This document shows positions 7,245 through 8,379 of a stretch of DNA of 8,379 nt, piece after piece (position 1 is the stretch's first letter; each line of letters begins with the position of its first letter). Origin of the DNA: an uncultured Clostridia bacterium (GTDB lineage: Bacteria; Bacillota; Clostridia; Christensenellales; Pumilibacteraceae). The notes below the pieces were generated by a model, which saw only the letters and a list, made by a program, of their open reading frames with translations, had not been told where the DNA came from and ran no database searches. The DNA lies in assembly GCA_934247335.1 (NCBI GenBank), contig CAKQJJ010000049.1:1-8379 (forward strand). The letters run 5' to 3'. A program made the translations under genes and the position numbers.

Positions 7245-7557
7245 TTATTCCCTTTGAAAGCAAAAATCCGAATTTCATATTTTCGCTCACTATCCGGAAT
7301 CCCGTAAATTCCATCATTTTTCTCGTAAAAGTCCTGACGTTCAAGCAGGCAGCACTCAACCTCATACTGCGGTCCAGACAACCGTTATTATGATTCAGTT
7401 GACTATTGATTCGCCTGTATGCGTTTTTCCTCGCCATTTCTTTCACGGTTTGCTCAGTTACCTCTTCGGCTATCTGGGCAAAAGTGCGCCCGCTCGGTCG
7501 CATCCCCATCGATATCATAAGTAGCTTTACTCTTGCCTTTACTTCTCTTTCACTCAT
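7237..7557 (-). CDS. Small hypothetical protein, 106 aa, family not recognised
   Basis: The protein is highly charged, with a basic bias, and has no signal peptide or membrane helix. Residues 20-53 (RPSGRTFAQIAEEV through KNAYRRINSQLN) are mostly predicted helix and could be a helix-turn-helix-like unit, but no family can be assigned. The residues around 55-75 contain two cysteines and are less regular. The gene looks expressed: the ATG at 7557 has AGGAG at a good distance, strong promoters lie upstream, and a terminator lies downstream. It may be truncated by a frameshift, since a plausible coding tail continues in another frame to 7146. Base composition is AT-richer than the operon at 1-6748, consistent with accessory DNA. 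Confidence 0.55.
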   Translation of the reverse strand: MSEREVKARVKLLMISMGMRPSGRTFAQIAEEVTEQTVKEMARKNAYRRINSQLNHNNGCLDRSMRLSAACLNVRTFTRKMMEFTGFRIVSENMKFGFLLSKGIKD

Positions 7558-7618
7558 ATTCTTTCTCCTAAGTATATATTTTTAATATTTCATTTGGGGC
7601 GATTTTGTATAAACTCCG

Positions 7619-7703
7619 CCCGTTAAAATATCCTATGTTACAAGTAATTATATCACACTTCTTTCCCCGTTAAAACGCCGTATAATTGCCGAAAATTATA
7701 GCA
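7619..7703 (-). repeat. Degenerate tandem duplication (about 48 nt) in the leader, each copy with an extended -10
   Basis: On the minus strand, each copy has a TGnTATAAT sequence (-10 hexamers at 7700-7695 and 7652-7647) followed about 20 nt later by TTTTAACGGG (7675-7666 and 7628-7619). The spacing between copies is 47-48 nt. Similarity between these anchors is partial. Each copy could be a secondary promoter without a clear -35, or the remains of a leader duplication. Confidence 0.4.
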
Positions 7704-7765
7704 TATCAAAAGTTATCCACCGACTAACTATTGTTTTTAATCGTTTAATAACCATGCACGAGACT

Positions 7766-7794
7766 ATTATATCACTCTCGATATACGATGTCAA
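7766..7794 (-). promoter_or_regulatory. Perfect consensus promoter with extended -10, upstream of the small gene
   Basis: On the minus strand, TTGACA (7794-7789) and TATAAT (7771-7766) are separated by 17 nt, with TGA directly before the -10, giving TGATATAAT. All twelve hexamer bases and the extended TG match consensus. Transcription would start near 7759, about 200 nt before the small gene's ATG at 7557. That long leader could be regulatory, or a separate small RNA could be made. Confidence 0.8.
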
Positions 7795-7941
7795 GCGTAT
7801 TTATATATTTTTATCCGACATTTTTAAATAATTTCAAGATTTTTTAGGCAAAATTTAGACATATGTTAACCATCATACCAAATCATACGCGTTACGACGA
7901 AATGCGACAAGAAGGGAAATTGTGTTTATGCGTTTTTTTGA

Positions 7942-7964
7942 GGGATAAACGTCCGCGGTTACCC
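7942..7964 (+). repeat. Hairpin element 0 (uncapped, loop shared with element 5)
   Basis: GGG(A)TAA pairs with TTACCC around ACGTCCGCGG, in which CG/CG pair again after an A-G mismatch. The apical part differs by one base from that of the element at 8165-8191, but the outer stem is different. It lacks the GTA of the cap. Confidence 0.5.
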
Positions 7965-7975
7965 GGATAAATTAC

Positions 7976-7999
7976 GGCGGGAGCAAGCCCCCGCCCTAC
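7976..7999 (-). repeat. Hairpin element 1 (GTAGGG on minus strand)
   Basis: GGCGGG (7976-7981) pairs with CCCGCC (7990-7995), followed by the inverted cap ending CCCTAC. Its core CGGGAGCAAGCCCCCGCC recurs exactly at 8275-8292. Confidence 0.75.
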
Positions 8000-8016
8000 G
8001 GGATAATGTTGTTATT

Positions 8017-8039
8017 GGGAAAACAAAATTTGTTTTCCG
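8017..8039 (+). repeat. AT-rich hairpin, probable divergent member of the cluster
   Basis: GGAAAACAAA (8018-8027) is perfectly complementary to TTTGTTTTCC (8029-8038). The surrounding ATTGGG...TCCGATT resembles the flanks of element 5 (ATTGTAGGG...TCCGATT), suggesting the same frame with an AT-rich stem in place of a GC-rich one. Confidence 0.55.
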
Positions 8040-8043
8040 ATTT

Positions 8044-8069
8044 GTAGGGGAGGGGTTCCCCCTCCCGCC
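8044..8069 (+). repeat. Hairpin element 2 (GTAGGG on plus strand)
   Basis: After GTAG, GGGAGGGG (8048-8055) pairs with CCCCCTCCC (8058-8066) with one bulged C, closing with G at 8067. Confidence 0.7.
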
Positions 8070-8092
8070 ACCGTTTTTATGTTATTTTTCGC

Positions 8093-8115
8093 GGGCGAAC
8101 TCAGTTCGCCCCTAC
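8093..8115 (-). repeat. Hairpin element 3 (GTAGGG on minus strand)
   Basis: GGGCGAACT (8093-8101) and AGTTCGCCC (8103-8111) are perfectly complementary around a single base, followed by the inverted cap CCCTAC (8110-8115). Confidence 0.8.
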
Positions 8116-8130
8116 CGTACGCACCAATCC

Positions 8131-8160
8131 GTAGGGGAGCCCTGTGGTCTCCCGTTTTTT
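8131..8160 (+). repeat. Hairpin element 4 (GTAGGG on plus strand) with terminator-like T-run
   Basis: GGGAG (8135-8139) pairs with CTCCC (8149-8153), with CC/GG inner pairs, and is followed by G and six Ts (8155-8160). The shape is that of an intrinsic terminator on the plus strand, although no plus-strand gene precedes it. Confidence 0.65.
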
Positions 8161-8161
8161 A

Positions 8162-8192
8162 ATTGTAGGGACAGACGTCCTCGGCTGTCCGA
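8162..8192 (+). repeat. Hairpin element 5, left arm of an exact 31-nt inverted repeat
   Basis: GTAGGGACAG...CTGTCCG forms a 6-bp stem, then an A-G mismatch and a CG/CG extension around TCCT. The whole 31 nt is the exact reverse complement of 8303-8333. Both arms are flanked on the outside by six T/A bases, extending the terminal repeat with a single-base indel. Confidence 0.85.
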
Positions 8193-8274
8193 TTGTGGTT
8201 TTAAGCAAAAGCAAGTGATATTTATAAATAGGATAATTTCGTTTTGTCACGCACTTTTTGCTTCTCTCATAGAA

Positions 8275-8297
8275 CGGGAGCAAGCCCCCGCCGTAAT
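8275..8297. repeat. Hairpin element 6 (core of element 1, flipped relative to its flank)
   Basis: The 18-nt core CGGGAGCAAGCCCCCGCC matches element 1 in the same orientation. The following CGCCGTAATT instead matches the flank found on the opposite side of element 1. The GTAGGG cap is missing on its left, where the sequence reads AGAA. Confidence 0.6.
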
Positions 8298-8302
8298 TCT
8301 AT

Positions 8303-8333
8303 TCGGACAGCCGAGGACGTCTGTCCCTACAAT
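8303..8333 (-). repeat. Hairpin element 7, right arm of the exact 31-nt inverted repeat
   Basis: This is the exact reverse complement of 8162-8192. The 110 nt between the two arms contain an 8-nt nested inverted repeat (AAGCAAAA at 8203-8210, TTTTGCTT at 8256-8263) and element 6, but no gene. Confidence 0.85.
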
Positions 8334-8370
8334 AAAAAATACCTTGTTTACCGAATAATAACCTTATTCC

Positions 8371-8379
8371 GTAGGGCGG
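8371..8379 (+). repeat. Hairpin element 8, cut off by window edge
   Basis: GTAGGGCGG, preceded by CC, matches the start of element 1 read on the minus strand. The rest is outside the window. Confidence 0.5.

Larger units (their letters stand above)
7558..7860. other. AT-rich leader and intergenic region without a gene
   Basis: No open reading frame with a ribosome binding site was found here on either strand. It contains the promoter at 7766-7794, two further extended -10 sequences at 7695-7703 and 7647-7655, and a degenerate duplication of about 48 nt. From 7795 to 7860 the sequence is AT-rich with no feature I can support. Confidence 0.6.
7942..8379. repeat. Cluster of GTAGGG-capped palindromic hairpin elements, gene-free
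   Basis: About ten short hairpins occur in 438 nt, in both orientations. Most share a cap, GTAGGG at the 5' side and CCCG at the 3' side, while the stem and loop between differ from element to element. They are listed individually below. The last one runs off the window edge, so the cluster is larger than shown. No credible coding sequence lies here. These look like small palindromic mobile or repetitive elements inserted next to, or into, each other (inference). Confidence 0.8.

Noticed and set aside
7713..7721. DnaA-box-like TTATCCACC, as an origin signal
   Set aside because: Only one copy with a mismatch, with no cluster and no dnaA or dnaN nearby.
7700..7759. Leader peptide of 19 codons starting at the ATG near 7754
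   Set aside because: No ribosome binding site precedes it and its composition suggests no attenuation mechanism.
8101..8283. Minus-strand 60-codon open frame
   Set aside because: It runs through several palindromic elements, has no recognisable motif, and is explained by repeats.
7942..8379. CRISPR array
   Set aside because: The repeats are palindromes in mixed orientation with irregular spacing and no regular repeat-spacer periodicity; no cas gene is present.

Overview
The window reads as chromosomal DNA of a low-to-mid GC, Gram-positive-type bacterium, most likely an uncultured gut-type member of the Clostridia. The reasons are strong AGGAGG-like ribosome binding sites, near-consensus sigma-A promoters (TTGACA-17-TATAAT type), a NatA/NatB-type ABC exporter and a floT-like flotillin. 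The lineage is an inference from style, not from a marker gene.

Positions 1-6748 carry six confident genes, all on the minus strand. Read in the direction of transcription, they are: a flotillin-family SPFH protein (6748-5258) with a perfect consensus promoter; a perfect 10-bp terminator hairpin; an ABC ATPase (5139-4342) overlapping its ABC-2/NatB-type permease (4345-3185) by four bases; a DltE-like short-chain dehydrogenase/reductase (3174-2365); a cation diffusion facilitator with an extra C-terminal domain (2311-1124); a candidate terminator; and a separately promoted FAD-dependent dehydrogenase (963 to the window edge, C-terminus missing). The ABC pair, reductase and cation exporter are packed closely enough (4-nt overlap, 10-nt gap, 53-nt gap) to be one transcription unit. 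Flotillin plus exporters suggests a membrane or envelope theme, but no shared substrate can be read from the sequence.

Positions 6860-7860 look like a decayed accessory region. They hold a frameshifted C-terminal scrap of an ABC exporter ATPase on the plus strand. They also hold a small unrecognised minus-strand gene (7557-7237) with its own strong promoter, a roughly 200-nt leader with duplicated promoter-like blocks, a terminator at 7077-7099, and a possible out-of-frame coding tail.

Positions 7942-8379 contain no gene. They hold a dense cluster of hairpin elements sharing a GTAGGG...CCCG cap but with different stem sequences, in both orientations. One pair forms an exact 31-nt inverted repeat, one pair shares an apical loop while its stem bases covary, and one element has its hairpin core flipped relative to its flank. 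This cluster is the least ordinary part of the window and continues past its right edge.
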